From NCBI RefSeq assembly GCF_044759095.2, contig NZ_JBIYSM020000003.1, positions 70,091 to 134,090 of the forward strand: a stretch of 64,000 bases of DNA, in the 5' to 3' direction. The position numbers and the translations under genes were made by a program. Origin of the DNA: JBIYSM02 sp044759095. Lineage in GTDB: Bacteria; Bacillota; Bacilli; Brevibacillales; Brevibacillaceae. The notes under the pieces were generated by a model that saw only the letters and a program-made list of their open reading frames with translations, made no database searches and had not been told where the DNA came from. This document shows positions 44,681-52,197 of this stretch, piece by piece; positions within the stretch are counted from its first letter, which is position 1, and each line of letters opens with the position of its first letter.

Positions 44681-46357
44681 ATGAAGAGCAGCGCGCTGAT
44701 CCGGTGGTTCTTTTGTTTCATCCTGTTTACAACTGCCGCGGTTGCAGGCTGCACCAGCACGGATCCGGCGGCGACCAAACCGGTGCCGATCGATCCGCCC
44801 CAGCCTGCCGTTCAGCCGCAGTCGGCTTCTCCTCGAACCGGGGGAGAGCTGGTCATCGCTTCGCCTGGAACCCTGCCTGCCTTTGATCCGTATGGCGTGT
44901 CCAAGAAAAAGGCAGAATTGAATGACTTTGAGTGGCTCAGTTACCGCGGACTGCTTTCGTATGGGGACGACCAAACGATCATCCCCGAACTGGCGGCGGA
45001 ATACCGGGTGGAGCTCCAAAACGGCAAACCTGTCGTGGTGCTGACGCTTCGCCAGGGAGCCGTCTGGTCGGACGGCAAACCCGTCACCGCAGACGACGTT
45101 CTCTTTACCTATGAAGAATACGCCCGCCCTCATTACTACGGCGTCTGGCGAAACCGGATGCATCTGGTTGACGGTATCTCCGCATTTCGCACGGGCAAGG
45201 CGCCCCGGCTCAGCGGATTGTCGGTCGATGCCAAACAGGGTGTCGTACGGATCACGCTGCAGCGGGATGACATCACGTTTTTACAGGCACTGACTGCTCC
45301 CCTGCTGCCCAAACACCAGCTGGGGGGAAAAACCATCGGAGAGATCGATGCCCTCTCGCGGGCAGGGAGCATTGTCGGCGCAGGCCCCTTTCAACTGAAG
45401 ACACGGGAGAAGGAACAGTGGACATTTGCCAGCCACCCCGGTTACTACGGCGGCAAGCCGCATATCGCAGAAATCCGCGTGAAGCCGATTTCCTCCGCTG
45501 AGATGGCGGAACAAGTGAAGGCAGGGAGCGTCCAGCTGGGCTGGATTTCGCCGGAGGAGGCGAACCGCCTGCAAAACGGGTCAGGTGAGCGGGCGAAAGT
45601 GATGGCCGGGGAAGCAAGAGGCTACCATCTCCTCGGGTTTAATCTGCAAAGCCAGGCAATGCAGGATCCTGCCGTTCGACGTGCGCTTTCACAGGCGCTC
45701 TCGCCTGAAACGATCGCCAGGGAGCACTTTTTTGGCCTTGCCAAGGCAGCAAAGAGCCCTTTGCCTGACCAGTCGTTTGCCTATCAGGCAGGTGCGTATC
45801 CCGGCGGACAGCCGGAAGCTGCCCGTGACACCCTCGTTCAAAAAGGATACAGCACGGAAAAACCGCTCGCGCTGACACTCGTCTATCCGGCGGGCAACGC
45901 GGTGAGGGAGCGGCTGGTCGAGGCTTTGCTGCAAGCGTGGCAGACGCTTCCCCTGCGAGTAGAGAAAAAGCCGTTGCCGCCTGAGGAGTTCACCGCCTAT
46001 CTGTTCGGCGGCAGTCCGCTTGATCTCTACCTGTACGGCTGGGAGTACCCGCAGGACCCCGCCGAGCTGATCGAGATGTGGCACACTCGGGAAAAGGTGG
46101 GAGAGCGCGGCTACAACGCCTCCCGCTACCAGAATCCGCAGGCGGACCGGCTCCTGGAGCGGGGACAGCTGCTGCTGCCTGCAGACGAGCGGAAAAAGCT
46201 GTTTGTCGAGTGGCAGCAGTTGCTTGCCGCTGACCTGCCGATGGTTCCGCTTGTGGAGATTCCCAACCACTACTATGTATCCGAACGATTGCAGGGAGTG
46301 GAGCAATTACTGGGGATGCGTCCGTTTCGCGGCATTGAAAAATGGTGGCTGCAATGA
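44681..46357 (+). CDS. Peptide/nickel-type ABC solute-binding lipoprotein (SBP_bac_5)
   Basis: 558 residues with a signal peptide and lipobox AVAGC. Residues 50-550 are a family 5 solute-binding fold: LRQGAVWSDGKPVTADDVLF, ITLQRDDITFLQALTAPLLP, FNLQSQAMQDPAVRRALSQA and LYLYGWEYPQDPAELIEMWH. It binds oligopeptides or similar. It lies 14 bases after nrdR but has no permease or ATPase genes nearby, so it must share another transporter or act as a sensor. GGAGGG upstream of ATG at 44681. Confidence 0.9.
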   Translation: MKSSALIRWFFCFILFTTAAVAGCTSTDPAATKPVPIDPPQPAVQPQSASPRTGGELVIASPGTLPAFDPYGVSKKKAELNDFEWLSYRGLLSYGDDQTIIPELAAEYRVELQNGKPVVVLTLRQGAVWSDGKPVTADDVLFTYEEYARPHYYGVWRNRMHLVDGISAFRTGKAPRLSGLSVDAKQGVVRITLQRDDITFLQALTAPLLPKHQLGGKTIGEIDALSRAGSIVGAGPFQLKTREKEQWTFASHPGYYGGKPHIAEIRVKPISSAEMAEQVKAGSVQLGWISPEEANRLQNGSGERAKVMAGEARGYHLLGFNLQSQAMQDPAVRRALSQALSPETIAREHFFGLAKAAKSPLPDQSFAYQAGAYPGGQPEAARDTLVQKGYSTEKPLALTLVYPAGNAVRERLVEALLQAWQTLPLRVEKKPLPPEEFTAYLFGGSPLDLYLYGWEYPQDPAELIEMWHTREKVGERGYNASRYQNPQADRLLERGQLLLPADERKKLFVEWQQLLAADLPMVPLVEIPNHYYVSERLQGVEQLLGMRPFRGIEKWWLQ

Positions 46358-46508
46358 GAAGGGGAAGCGCAAAACGACGCGCAGCTACGATGGTTCTCAT
46401 CGGTTGCGCTTCTGGTCCCCGTGTCACGTTGCTACTCTGGGTTGGGCTTCGCTAGTCGCTCCGTCTGGAAACATGCTTCTTCCAGTTACGATCGATTTTC
46501 AACAAACT

Positions 46509-46544
46509 GACGCTATAACTGATCTTCAGTCATAGCGTCTTTTA
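46509..46544 (+). terminator. Terminator in the gap before dnaB (1)
   Basis: GACGCTAT / ATAGCGTC arms followed by TTTTAT. The gap 46358-46758 otherwise holds no gene that I can support. Confidence 0.7.
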
Positions 46545-46606
46545 TTGGTATATAGGAATTTATAAAATGGGACATCTAATACAGCCACTAGGAAAGTGTT
46601 CGGGGC

Positions 46607-46649
46607 CCCAGCCGACACCAGCGTAAGCTTAAGTCGGCTGGGTTTTCTT
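46607..46649 (+). terminator. Terminator in the gap before dnaB (2)
   Basis: Ten-base perfect stem CCCAGCCGAC / GTCGGCTGGG followed by TTTTCTT. Two terminators in tandem protect dnaB from the lipoprotein transcript. A GGGGCCCC palindrome overlaps its left arm. Confidence 0.75.
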
Positions 46650-46758
46650 AGTGATTTTCAGTAGGAGTAAGAGCATCTTCCCACGTCTTTCTTCTTATCC
46701 ACCAACGGACAGAAATGATATAATGGGAGAATGAGAAACGTCAGGAAGGATTTGTACC

Positions 46759-48207
46759 ATGCGTCGTCTTGTATGGAATGAACTGTTGCCAAAGGATCGC
46801 TATGTGGTGCGGATGGTGCGGCCAATCAGCTTTGCCGAGATGGGCTTTGTCGCACAGTTGTACCTGCCGGTTGTCGGCGTGGAGTCGTTTGCCCTGTACC
46901 AGCTCCTGGTTCACGAAGTGCAGGAGACGAGTGGGGCTGCGGCGGAAAGCACGCACAGAGGATTGATGCTGATGACCTCGCTGCCCCTGGACCGATTGCT
47001 GGTTGCGCGGGAACGCCTGGAGGCGATGGGGCTGTTGGAGGTGCGCCGGCGTGAAAACCAGCAGCGCGATTACTACTACGAATACCTGTTGAAACCGCCG
47101 CTGACACCGGGCGAGTTTTTTGCCGACTACGTCCTGTCGTTAATGCTGTTGAACAAAATTGAAAACGTTCGCTATCAGCAGCTGCGCCGCAAATACGCAG
47201 ACCAGCTGGCAGCCGGTTTGGAATCGGAATACAGCCGCGTGGAAAACCTGACAAAGGATTTTCACGAAGTGTTTCATTCGCTCAAACCTTCCGAATTGGA
47301 AGTCCCGAAAGGCTCGGAGCGGGAGCGATTCCTTGCCGAAATGGAGGAAAGCTTTCCGGCGGCGGCCATGCAGGCGGGATACGAGGCTTCTTCCAGCCAG
47401 CGGCTCAATTTTTCCTCCCTGCGCATCAACCTGCCGTCCAACGCCAACCCGAACCTGGTACTGAACGGAGAAGGCATCGAGTTTTTGTACAAGCTGATGC
47501 ATTTTTACCAGATGGACAGCTGGGGGCTTGGGCAGGAGCTGAGCGACTGGACCTTGTACAAGCCGGACGGCAGTCTGGACCGGGATGTGCTCCGCAAGCG
47601 CCTGGTGCAGAAGTACCTGGATCACAAGCTGTTTCGGGAAACGTCGCTGCCGGAAGAGTTTGCCGACGCGCTCGGGCCGGGCAAACTGCCGGAGCCGGGA
47701 GGCGGCCTCTACGCGCGGATCTGCCGTCAGCTGTCGCCGCTTTCCCTGCTGGAGCAGGTGGTGGGCGGCAGAGTGAGCAAGGCGTTTCTCGATCGGGCAG
47801 AATCGCTTTTGTTTGCGGACGGTCTCCCGGCCGAGGTGGTGAACGTGCTGCTTCTCCATACGCTTCACAGCAGTCAAATGGAACTGCCGAAGGCCTACCT
47901 GGAAACCATCCGCGACAGCTGGAAAGCAAAGCGGATTTCCACCGTCGATGAGGCGATGCGGCAGATCATGGAGCGGGCGGACGCGCGGAATCAGGCGGCC
48001 GAAAAGGCAAAACGAGCCAAGAAGGAAACGGACGGCGCCGTTCGCCGGGGCGGACGATCCATCCTGCAGGACAAGCTTCCTGCGTCGGTTCAAAGACAGT
48101 TGGAAAAAGAGAAACAGCAGGCGGAAGAAAAGCAGAAGGAGACCCGCCTTATCCAAGATGATCCGGAGTTGAAAGCGTTGTTGGACGCCCTGCGGAGAGG
48201 GGAGTGA
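46759..48207 (+). CDS. dnaB: Replication initiation and membrane attachment protein DnaB
   Basis: Gram-positive helicase co-loader (not the helicase). 482 residues; begins MRRLVWNELLPKDRYVVR, with a DnaD-like winged helix in the first half, LMKFYQMDSWGLGQE-type region near 240-255 (seen here as LMHFYQMDSWGLGQELSDW), and a basic Glu/Lys-rich coiled tail. ATG at 46759 has AGGAAGGA upstream. dnaI follows 6 bases later, as in B. subtilis. Confidence 0.93.
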   Translation: MRRLVWNELLPKDRYVVRMVRPISFAEMGFVAQLYLPVVGVESFALYQLLVHEVQETSGAAAESTHRGLMLMTSLPLDRLLVARERLEAMGLLEVRRRENQQRDYYYEYLLKPPLTPGEFFADYVLSLMLLNKIENVRYQQLRRKYADQLAAGLESEYSRVENLTKDFHEVFHSLKPSELEVPKGSERERFLAEMEESFPAAAMQAGYEASSSQRLNFSSLRINLPSNANPNLVLNGEGIEFLYKLMHFYQMDSWGLGQELSDWTLYKPDGSLDRDVLRKRLVQKYLDHKLFRETSLPEEFADALGPGKLPEPGGGLYARICRQLSPLSLLEQVVGGRVSKAFLDRAESLLFADGLPAEVVNVLLLHTLHSSQMELPKAYLETIRDSWKAKRISTVDEAMRQIMERADARNQAAEKAKRAKKETDGAVRRGGRSILQDKLPASVQRQLEKEKQQAEEKQKETRLIQDDPELKALLDALRRGE

Positions 48208-48213
48208 GTGTAA

Positions 48214-49152
48214 ATGGAGTCGATCAGCAGTTTCATGCAGGAGCTGGCGAAACGTACGCCGCGCGCCCTGTTGACGCCGGAGCAGCAGCTGGATAAAATG
48301 CTCCGCTCGTCTGCGTATTTGAAGGAGTTTCACCAAAGACATCCGGAGCTGACCCGAGAGGATTTATTGAGGGCGCTGTCCACGGTTTATACGGCGGTGA
48401 AGGAGCAGTACTGGTGCGAAAACTGCCCCGGCCTGGATGCCTGTCCCAACATCGTCAAAGGGCACTTTACCAAGCTGGACTTGATGAACGGCACCATCGT
48501 CAGCTCCATTGCCCCCTGCTCCAAACAGCAGGCGCGCGAAGAGGATCTGCGGCGACAGCGCCTGATGCGCAGCTATTACATCTCCGAGGAGACCATGCAG
48601 GCCAGCTTTGACCGGATGGAGCACGACGATGAAAACCGTCAGGCGGTGGCGGCCGCCATTCAGTTTTGCCGAAGCCTCGGCTCCGGAAAGCAGGTCAAAG
48701 GAATGTATGTGCACGGGCCGTTCGGCGTGGGCAAAAGCTATCTGATGGGGGCCGTTGCGCGTGAACTGTCGGAGCGCAATATCGCGTCCCTGATGGTGTA
48801 TGTCCCCGACTTTGTCCGCGAGATGAAAGATTCGATCGCCGATCAGTCGTACGCCGGCAAGATGGAGCTGTTGAAAGAAGTGCCGGTCCTCATCCTCGAC
48901 GATATCGGAGCGGAAAACCTGACGCCGTGGATTCGCGACGAGGTGCTGGGTGTGATTCTCAACCAGCGGGTCAACAACCATTTGCCGACCCTCTATACCT
49001 CCAACTATTCGTTGGAGGAGCTGGAGGAGCATCTGTCCATCAGCAACGGCAACCGGATCGAGGTAACGAAGGCGCGCCGCATCATGGAGCGCATTCGCCA
49101 CTACGTTGACGTATTTTTGATCGAGCGGAAAAATCAGCGAATCGCCGAATAG
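48214..49152 (+). CDS. dnaI: Primosomal protein DnaI (helicase loader)
   Basis: 312 residues. N-terminal zinc-type region with CENCPGLDACPNIVKGH near 68-84; C-terminal AAA+ domain with Walker A GPFGVGKSYLMGAV near 168-181, Walker B LILDDIGAEN near 227-236 and ILNQRVNNHLPTLYTSNYS sensor region. Loads the replicative helicase together with DnaB/DnaD. GGAGTGAG upstream. Confidence 0.95.
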   Translation: MESISSFMQELAKRTPRALLTPEQQLDKMLRSSAYLKEFHQRHPELTREDLLRALSTVYTAVKEQYWCENCPGLDACPNIVKGHFTKLDLMNGTIVSSIAPCSKQQAREEDLRRQRLMRSYYISEETMQASFDRMEHDDENRQAVAAAIQFCRSLGSGKQVKGMYVHGPFGVGKSYLMGAVARELSERNIASLMVYVPDFVREMKDSIADQSYAGKMELLKEVPVLILDDIGAENLTPWIRDEVLGVILNQRVNNHLPTLYTSNYSLEELEEHLSISNGNRIEVTKARRIMERIRHYVDVFLIERKNQRIAE

Positions 49153-49161
49153 CTCGTGATT

Positions 49162-49770
49162 TTAACCGTTTTTCGAAATGTATTGGGAGAGGTGCCATTT
49201 GGTGTAAGCCAGCACCTCTCTTGTTTTATAGTAGGGGATCTTCAGAACGTGTGATTTTACAGCGACAGGATAGGCCGTAATCCCGAGCGACTTCGCCATT
49301 TCCAGTGCGCGGGCCAGATGGTAGCCATGGGTGACGATCAGGGCCGACTGCAGTTCATGCTTCTCCATCAGCTGTTTGCTGTACTTCAGGTTTTGGTACG
49401 TGTCCCGCGCCTCATTCTCCAGCAGGATGCGCTCTTCCGGAACGCCCTGTTCCATCAGGTAGCGCTGCATGACCGCCGCTTCACTGATGGTTTTGCCTTC
49501 ACCCACACCGCCGGTGACCAGCAGGTAAGGCACGAAACCCCGCTGGTAGAGCGCCAGCGCCTGATCCAGACGCTCCCGCAAGCCCGGACTCGGCCCCTCT
49601 CCCCACACGGCGGCTCCCAATACGATGGCCACATCCGCATGGCGGGGCTGCGCCGCTTTTTCCACCTGGGAGATCCGCCAGAGCACATACCCGAACCAGA
49701 TGAAAAGTAGGGCAAGAACGACAAGCAATAGAAAAAGGAATCGCATTTTCCAAGGGGTGGCGATTGACAT
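49162..49770 (-). CDS. YdcF/SanA-like DUF218 protein
   Basis: 202 residues; membrane segment 9-28, then DUF218: DVAIVLGAAVWGEGPSPGLRE, YLLVTGGVGEGKTISEAAVM, IVTHGYHLARALEMAKSLGI. The family is linked to the cell envelope and a polyprenol-related role has been suggested; exact activity unknown. ATG at 49770 follows GGAGG by 7 bases. In B. subtilis ytxC and thrS follow dnaI; they are absent here, so this is where the backbone order breaks. Confidence 0.9.
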   Translation of the reverse strand: MSIATPWKMRFLFLLLVVLALLFIWFGYVLWRISQVEKAAQPRHADVAIVLGAAVWGEGPSPGLRERLDQALALYQRGFVPYLLVTGGVGEGKTISEAAVMQRYLMEQGVPEERILLENEARDTYQNLKYSKQLMEKHELQSALIVTHGYHLARALEMAKSLGITAYPVAVKSHVLKIPYYKTREVLAYTKWHLSQYISKNG

Positions 49771-49929
49771 GGGGAACCTCCAGACTTCCGTAACGATCCA
49801 AATATGTGCATACGATTATTCTACAATGGATTGACGTGTGGGGGGCGAAAAACGTTACGGGGCTGCTTCCGTTCCCAACGGCACCTGCAAAAGTTTATTG
49901 AGAGTAAAACAAAACCATTGATTTTTCTC

Positions 49930-49959
49930 TTGCATTGTCCAAGAGTTGTGTGTTAGAAT
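49930..49959 (+). promoter_or_regulatory. Promoter of tRNA-Ala
   Basis: TTGCAT (49930-49935) and TAGAAT (49954-49959) at 18-base spacing, 28 bases upstream of the tRNA. Confidence 0.6.
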
Positions 49960-49987
49960 CATTTTTGTCAGCAAGATCACAACGCAC

Positions 49988-50063
49988 GGGCCCTTAGCTC
50001 AGCTGGGAGAGCGCTACACTGGCAGTGTAGAGGTCGTCGGTTCGATCCCGATAGGGTCCACCA
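49988..50063 (+). tRNA. tRNA-Ala (GGC anticodon)
   Basis: 76 bases with CCA encoded. Acceptor GGGCCCT pairs with AGGGTCC and contains the G3:U70 pair that defines alanine tRNA. Anticodon stem CTACA/TGTAG encloses loop CTGGCAG, anticodon GGC. T-arm GTCGG-TTCGATC-CCGAT. Only intact copy here; its 3' half is the attachment site of the island that follows. Confidence 0.97.
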
Positions 50064-50080
50064 ATACATAAAAAAATTGT

Positions 50081-50109
50081 AACGCAACCTATTTGCAGGT
50101 TGCGTTTTT
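50081..50109 (+). terminator. Terminator of tRNA-Ala
   Basis: Ten-base stem AACGCAACCT / AGGTTGCGTT followed by TTTAG. Confidence 0.85.
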
Positions 50110-50166
50110 AGTCGTGAGCCGAATCTTGCACGTATAAATTGGAAAATGTATAATAAAACTAAAGAA

Positions 50167-50190
50167 GGAGCCGTGCTGTAACACGACTCC
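50167..50190 (-). terminator. Terminator of the Hol_Tox transcript (left copy)
   Basis: Stem GGAG-CGTG / CACG-CTCC (one mismatch) with a minus-strand TTCTTT tail, about 80 bases after the toxin stop. Confidence 0.6.
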
Positions 50191-50271
50191 CCGGCACAGT
50201 AGACCGCTTCAAAGGCGGTCGGCATCGGAGCTACGATCGAGAAATAGACCGTACACCTTGGCTAGGGCGGT

Positions 50272-50379
50272 CTATTTCTTTTGGTTAAACGCGGCAATGA
50301 TGGCGACAACCAGCGTCAGCAGCGCAATAAGAAGCGCACCAAAACTGATCATCAACGTCAAAGCGTCTTTAACCTCCAT
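50272..50379 (-). CDS. Hol_Tox-family small hydrophobic toxin (left copy)
   Basis: 35 residues, MEVKDALTLMISFGALLIA at the N-terminus, one long membrane helix, ending NQKK. It fits the putative holin-like toxin family (PF16935). GGGAGGG ends 6-7 bases before this ATG; a second ATG at 50385 overlaps that site. Downstream inverted repeats (GACCGCC/GGCGGTC) resemble those of type I toxin-antitoxin loci in which an antisense RNA is the antitoxin. Identical in position to the right copy within the direct repeat. Confidence 0.8.
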   Translation of the reverse strand: MEVKDALTLMISFGALLIALLTLVVAIIAAFNQKK

Positions 50380-50445
50380 GGGCATCCCTCCCTTCTTTGG
50401 AGAGGTAGCCGACCGCCCTTGCAAACCGTTCTATGTGCCAGTCCA

Positions 50446-50454
50446 ATTATAGCA
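50446..50454 (-). promoter_or_regulatory. Extended -10 promoter of Hol_Tox (left copy)
   Basis: TGCTATAAT on the minus strand is a perfect extended -10, about 65 bases upstream of the toxin start. No good -35 at 17 bases, as is usual for extended -10 promoters. Confidence 0.6.
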
Positions 50455-50610
50455 CAATTTACCAGATGTAATGAAAGAATAATAGGCAGTGGGATTATCC
50501 ACTGTTTTTTGCTGTTTATAAATATTTTACACAACTAGAGAACAACAAAAAAAGCGTGATTGATCACAAATTTGATCATACACGCATTACTTTTTCGAAA
50601 AGATTTATTA

Positions 50611-51100
50611 TTACAAAAACTTTTTAGCCGTTTCATTGATCTTCTCTTTATAGCTTATCAGATCGTCAATTTTCTCAATGTTATAAGTTGTTTTCGCTTC
50701 GTCATTAAACTGAATGTATTTATTAGAACCGTTAAGTCCTAAACGACAAATCCACTTCCTGATGTTGTTATCAAGTAGAATTTTAAAATAGCTTAAGTTG
50801 TCCCTGTAATAAATTCGCTCATTTGAAACAGTTTCTTTTAGTAGAAGTTTTATGGTAACGTAACCTTCTATTTCTGCTTCTGTTGTTACAATTTGAGGAG
50901 TATCAGCACTAGTGTCAGTTGTGGCTGCGGTTTGTTCAATGCTATTTTTTGCTTCACTTGTTGTTTCATCAATGTGATTTGCTAAGGCAGCTTTTAACTG
51001 ATCATTAACCATGTCGTTAGAGAACTGCTTAAGTGATTTTTTAACAACCATGCTAAATTTTTCGATAACTTGTTTAGTTTTCTTGCCGGGATAAATATGG
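50611..51100 (-). pseudogene. 3' fragment of a DUF/type I HsdR-N-like restriction protein
   Basis: The C-terminal about 160 residues resemble proteins annotated as type I restriction endonuclease-like or restriction/methylase accessory proteins: VIEKFSMVVKKSLKQFSNDM, IVTTEAEIEGYVTIKLLL, RIYYRDNLSYFKILLDNN, RKWICRLGLNG. The N-terminal nuclease-like half of the family is gone; the frame upstream (MDWDTRPFF) is unrelated reverse-strand sequence of the LCP fragment. Low GC compared with the backbone. Confidence 0.6.
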
Positions 51101-51681
51101 CAATACGAACAGTCGAAGAATGGGCGGGTATCCCAATCCAATATTATGTGTACATGAACTTACCGGGCTTCATCAATTTGTCTGATGTAATCGGTGGCGT
51201 TGACATAGAAGTAGAGAAAGATATGAACTATGTCGATTCCAATGACGATCCAACGTCAATATACCAAATCCATTTGGAAAAGGGTTATCAGCACTTGGAC
51301 GGAATAAAGGCATTGCAGTACGTTCGATTCCGACATGATGCATTGAGCGATTTCGCACGCACGGAACGGCAACGAAATTTTTTGAAGGCCGTCGCCAAAA
51401 TGTTGCTGACTACTACGACGGCTATGGAGCTTCCGAACCTAATAGAAGCTATCGAGCCATTCATCGAAACGAACCTCAATGTCGATGATATGATAAAGTT
51501 GGGCAAACTTGGCTTTGATATTGACACGGAAAGCTTTGACAGCATTCAATTGCCGCCGAAGGAACTCATACGAGAAAAATCAGTGAACGGAAAAGGCGTA
51601 ATTTATGTTGAAGAACTTGAGCAGGTAAAGTCATACGTAAAAGGCGTTCTGAACGATGGTTCCCGTACTCAAAGCAACTGA
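51088..51681 (+). pseudogene. 3' fragment of a LytR-CpsA-Psr (LCP) family gene
   Basis: Frame starting GINMAIRTVEEWAGIP and continuing PGFINLSDVIGGVDIEVEK, IKALQYVRFRHDALSDFART and RQRNFLKAV is the middle and end of an LCP phosphotransferase, which links polymers to peptidoglycan. The signal anchor and the first LCP motifs are missing, so it is not functional. It abuts the opposite-strand restriction fragment at about 51090, head to head, with both 5' ends lost. Confidence 0.8.
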
Positions 51682-51854
51682 AGCAATGCGATTAGCTGTC
51701 GGTATTAGTCTCTACCAGACAACAGAATCGATATCGTGGCGAGGGATTGCGAACCTCACTTTTTTTCACAAATAGCGATGGCCGAAAGGTGGGATTTGGG
51801 GGGATAAATTTCTCGAGTTGAGCTTACTATCAATTCTGAGATATAGCTTAGTGG

Positions 51855-51882
51855 GCCGATTCAAAACGATTTCGGCTTTTTC
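51855..51882 (+). terminator. Terminator-like hairpin after the LCP fragment
   Basis: GCCGA / TCGGC with a 12-base loop followed by TTTTTC. Confidence 0.6.
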
Positions 51883-51902
51883 TGTTTATTTGCATTGGTA
51901 CG

Positions 51903-51941
51903 TTACAATTTATCAATATTGAAGATATATAGAATATTGAT
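51903..51941 (+). promoter_or_regulatory. Candidate promoter of the defence operon with inverted repeat
   Basis: TTACAA (51903-51908), 17-base spacer, TATATA (51926-51931). ATCAATATT (51912-51920) and AATATTGAT (51933-51941) form a perfect inverted repeat that spans the -10, as expected for a repressor site. Confidence 0.5.
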
Positions 51942-52197
51942 CAGCCGACAGTAACCCTTCATCGGATGATTTTGTGGACTTTTGGCTTGTTTCATTGGGA
52001 TTCTTGCCTGGGTAAGGCGGTGCTGAGGCCGAAACATCAATTTTTTCAAGTTCAACACCCAATTCACGTTACAAAAGTCATCATCGAACAATATATTTCC
52101 TCAAATAGGAAATCAGAACTACTTCAAACAAGGAATTTCAAAGGGGGATGTCGAAAAGGAAAAGTTGCGTGGTTTCGGGCGGAACAAGAGGTGAACT

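Larger units (their letters stand above)
50019..50505 (+). repeat. Left 487-bp direct repeat of the island
   Basis: Covers the tRNA 3' half, the terminator, the Hol_Tox locus and its promoter. Nearly identical to 63093-63577; the differences I see are two single-base indels after the CCA, one substitution in the terminator loop and one close to the right end. Repeat spacing is 13.07 kb. Confidence 0.95.
51682..52197. other. 516-base gap between fragments and defence operon
   Basis: Holds a terminator-like hairpin (see separate entry), a promoter candidate overlapped by an inverted repeat, and a leader of about 260 bases before the helicase gene. Two short open frames here lack ribosome sites and family resemblance, and I do not call them. 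Confidence 0.6.

Noticed and set aside
49977..50225. Minus-strand frame across tRNA-Ala, and its copy at 63037-63297
   Set aside because: Antisense of a tRNA and terminator; such frames are a known source of false protein records.
50258..50452. Plus-strand frame of 64 codons opposite Hol_Tox, and its copy at 63330-63524
   Set aside because: Mirror of the toxin gene without a ribosome site. An antisense RNA here is possible but I see no clear promoter.
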